Shown one piece after another: positions 5,460-6,825 of a stretch of DNA of 6,825 nt. The first letter of the stretch is position 1. The number at the start of each line of letters is the position of its first letter. The stretch lies in contig JAUXHM010000058.1 in the NCBI GenBank assembly GCA_030621535.1, forward strand, positions 1-6,825, in the 5' to 3' direction. The translations under genes and the position numbers were made by a program. The notes beneath the pieces were generated by a model. It was not told the DNA's origin and made no database searches. It saw only the letters and a list, made by a program, of their open reading frames with translations. Source of the stretch: Candidatus Methanophagales archaeon. GTDB taxonomy: Archaea; Halobacteriota; Syntropharchaeia; Alkanophagales; Methanospirareceae.

Positions 5460-5972
5460 TTAAAAACCTTTCTTCAACATAATAGAAGGATACCCTAAGT
5501 AAGGGATTCTTACTTTCGCCACGGCTATAACCCATTCTGGTCTTACAGGCTCAACCCCAAGCATTGGCTGGTCAAAACCAGCGTTATTGTCTCCTTTAGT
5601 TATGTAGCCCGCATGAGGGGCTGGCTTTCCATCTGGCATCTCTTCCCCCTTTTCTACCCAATACATCGCCCTATGTATTATCGGGGTTGCCGAAGAGAAC
5701 CCATTCGGGCGATATATAATCACATCGCCGTACTTTTCAAACGACGTATAATTGAGCTTTTCGCCTGTTTCGTATGTTGTGATGTTTGTGCGATTAGGTG
5801 CTTGCACGAAAATCAGGTCCCCTACCAGCATATTTGGCTCCATGCTGCCGGACTCGACGGCGAAGCCCACATGCCATGTCCCCGTAGCTGCGTATGCAAC
5901 CGAAATTATGATGGCTACGATTACCAATGCTTCGACCAGGCTTTTACCTACTTCTATCAATGCTTCTTTCAT
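5460..5972 (-). CDS. Signal peptidase I (archaeal Sec11-like, S26B)
   Basis: This 170-residue membrane protease removes signal peptides from secreted proteins on the outer face of the cytoplasmic membrane. One N-terminal membrane helix is visible at about 12-32 (VEALVIVAIIISVAYAA). The catalytic serine is Ser43 in ESGSMEPNM. His100 in PIIHRAMY replaces the bacterial lysine, and the acidic residue is Asp128 in ITKGDNNAG, the archaeal/ER arrangement. The protein ends soon after VRIPYLGYP and lacks the second, C-terminal membrane helix seen in some relatives. ATG at 5972 is supported by GGAGG at 5984-5988, 11 bases upstream. It is the first gene of the minus-strand operon and faces a divergent deacetylase gene across a roughly 130-base promoter region. 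Confidence 0.95.
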   Translation of the reverse strand: MKEALIEVGKSLVEALVIVAIIISVAYAATGTWHVGFAVESGSMEPNMLVGDLIFVQAPNRTNITTYETGEKLNYTSFEKYGDVIIYRPNGFSSATPIIHRAMYWVEKGEEMPDGKPAPHAGYITKGDNNAGFDQPMLGVEPVRPEWVIAVAKVRIPYLGYPSIMLKKGF

Positions 5973-6004
5973 TTTCTCGTTTGCCTCCTGCCCTTATTTA
6001 ACAA

Positions 6005-6014
6005 TTGACGTCAA
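6005..6014. promoter_or_regulatory. Perfect 10-base palindrome, possible operator
   Basis: TTGACGTCAA is its own reverse complement and lies in the divergent promoter region, 33 bases upstream of the signal peptidase start. Its place between promoter-like sequence and the gene would suit binding by a dimeric regulator. A 10-base palindrome can also arise by chance, and no second copy was noticed. Confidence 0.25.
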
Positions 6015-6039
6015 ACTTGAACTTTTTTCTTTTAGTAAT

Positions 6040-6056
6040 TTTAGGTTTAGGTTTAG
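6040..6056. repeat. TTTAGG tandem tract
   Basis: The plus strand carries TTTAGG twice followed by TTTAG, nearly three six-base units, within the AT-rich divergent intergenic region. It is short enough to be a slippage product and has no demonstrated role. Confidence 0.4.
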
Positions 6057-6076
6057 AAAAAGAAAAGCATTTACAG

Positions 6077-6091
6077 AATTTAATATAAAAT
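6077..6091. promoter_or_regulatory. AT-rich TATA-like element between divergent genes
   Basis: The sequence AATTTAATATAAAAT reads as a TATA-like box on either strand. It lies 9-23 bases before the deacetylase ATG, which is closer than the usual 25-base spacing for a leaderless transcript, and about 105 bases before the signal peptidase start on the other strand. Either gene, or both, might use it; the assignment is weak. Confidence 0.3.
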
Positions 6092-6099
6092 AAACTAAA

Positions 6100-6825
6100 A
6101 TGAACACCACCACTTCCACTGGATTCGTCTATCACGCAGATTACCTGAAGCATGACACGGGCGTTCATCCGGAGACGGCGGAACGACTGAGAGCCATAAT
6201 ACGGAAACTGGAAGAAACGGGAATCGCGGAAAAGCTGCGAAGAGTTGTCCCGGCAAAGGCATCGAAAGAGCAACTACGGTATGTGCATGCCCCTGAATAT
6301 ATAGGAGAAGTAGAAGCGATGTGCAGAAGGGGCAGGGGCGCACTTGACCCGGATACGCCGTTATGTGAAGATACCTATGAAATAGCGATGCTTGCCGCAG
6401 GAGGGGTAATAAAAGCGGTTGACGAAGTAATGGACGAGTCAAATAGCCTGAAACACGTTTTTGCACTGATAAGACCACCGGGACATCACGCCACTCCGAA
6501 CAAAGGCATGGGATTTTGCATATTTAATAATATTGCGATTGCTGCGGAACATTTAAAAAGGGAATATGACATCAACCGCGTTTTGATTGCCGACTGGGAC
6601 GTGCATCATGGGAATGGCACGCAAAGGATGTTTTTCGATGACGCTTCTGTTTTGTACTTCTCCACACATCAATACCCTCATTATCCCGGCACTGGATGGA
6701 TAGACGAAGTGGGTAAAGGGAAGGGGGAAGGTTTCACCGTTAATGTCCCACTGCCAGCAGGTACCGATGATGACGGCTACTTATATGCATTGAATGATAT
6801 TTTAGTGCCGATAGCTATGGAGTTC
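6100..6825 (+). CDS. Histone deacetylase family protein (3' partial)
   Basis: The frame is open from ATG 6100 to the window edge, giving 242 residues without the C-terminus. It begins with TGFVYHADYLKHDTGVHPE, typical of class II-like and bacterial/archaeal HDAC homologues. It contains RPPGHHA at 125-131 with the tandem active-site histidines 129 and 130, GMGFCIFNN at 136-144, DWDVHHGNGTQ at 165-175 carrying the zinc ligands Asp167 and His169, and a YPGTG segment at 195-199. The third zinc ligand lies beyond the edge. The family hydrolyses acetyl-lysine or acetylated polyamines and related amides; in archaea the natural substrate is often unknown, so only amide-deacetylating zinc hydrolase is claimed. 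No Shine-Dalgarno motif precedes the ATG, only A/T-rich sequence, which may mean a leaderless mRNA. It is transcribed divergently from the signal peptidase operon. Confidence 0.95.
   Translation, partial: MNTTTSTGFVYHADYLKHDTGVHPETAERLRAIIRKLEETGIAEKLRRVVPAKASKEQLRYVHAPEYIGEVEAMCRRGRGALDPDTPLCEDTYEIAMLAAGGVIKAVDEVMDESNSLKHVFALIRPPGHHATPNKGMGFCIFNNIAIAAEHLKREYDINRVLIADWDVHHGNGTQRMFFDDASVLYFSTHQYPHYPGTGWIDEVGKGKGEGFTVNVPLPAGTDDDGYLYALNDILVPIAMEF

Noticed and set aside
5613..6093. Plus-strand frames of 113-131 codons opposite the signal peptidase gene
   Set aside because: They mirror the codons of a protein with clear catalytic motifs on the other strand and show no family features.
6095..6478. 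Minus-strand frame of 127 codons opposite the deacetylase
   Set aside because: The plus-strand frame has the complete HDAC motif series; the antisense product is Leu/Pro/His-rich and unrecognisable.
1..6825. tRNA or rRNA genes
   Set aside because: No stretch with a T-loop GTTCRA-type core and matching acceptor arms, and no conserved rRNA segment, was recognised by eye; the intergenic gaps are mostly too small.

Overview
The window looks archaeal, most likely euryarchaeal. It carries an archaeal/eukaryotic-type ribosomal protein L10e, a signal peptidase with a Ser-His-Asp rather than Ser-Lys arrangement, an archaeal-type phosphopantetheine adenylyltransferase, AT-rich TATA-like promoters, and Shine-Dalgarno motifs complementary to an archaeal 16S tail (GGTGA, GGAGAT, GGAGG). 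The general style recalls anaerobic methane-oxidising or methanogenic lineages such as Methanophagales, but that placement is only an impression from memory.

Left third (1-1634, plus strand) is accessory in character. It has the 3' part of a small excisionase-like DNA-binding protein with a coiled-coil tail, a stand-alone pRiA4b ORF-3 family protein, and a two-gene RelB/RelE-type toxin-antitoxin module whose genes abut without a gap. Bases 1635-1953 are non-coding and lie between convergent genes. They hold a T-tract and two blocks of degenerate short repeats built on CRCAGATT and CTCCGCG words.

Centre and right (1954-5972) is a run of seven minus-strand housekeeping genes. In transcription order these are signal peptidase I, ribosomal protein L10e, a coiled-coil/winged-helix protein, a 56-residue small ORF, a flavin reductase family protein, argininosuccinate synthase (argG) and phosphopantetheine adenylyltransferase (coaD). 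The first five are tightly packed and look like one operon. A TATA-like element before argG suggests a second unit, argG-coaD, in which the two genes overlap by 14 bases.

At 6100 a histone-deacetylase-family gene starts divergently on the plus strand and runs off the right edge. The roughly 130-base divergent intergenic region holds AT-rich promoter-like sequence, a TTTAGG tandem tract and a perfect 10-base palindrome.

No tRNA, rRNA, CRISPR array or intact transposase is visible. The most useful additions beyond simple gene calling are the 56-residue ORF at 4305-4475, the relocated starts of the flavin reductase, coaD, antitoxin and winged-helix genes, and a short-repeat family that occurs both between convergent genes and inside the operon.
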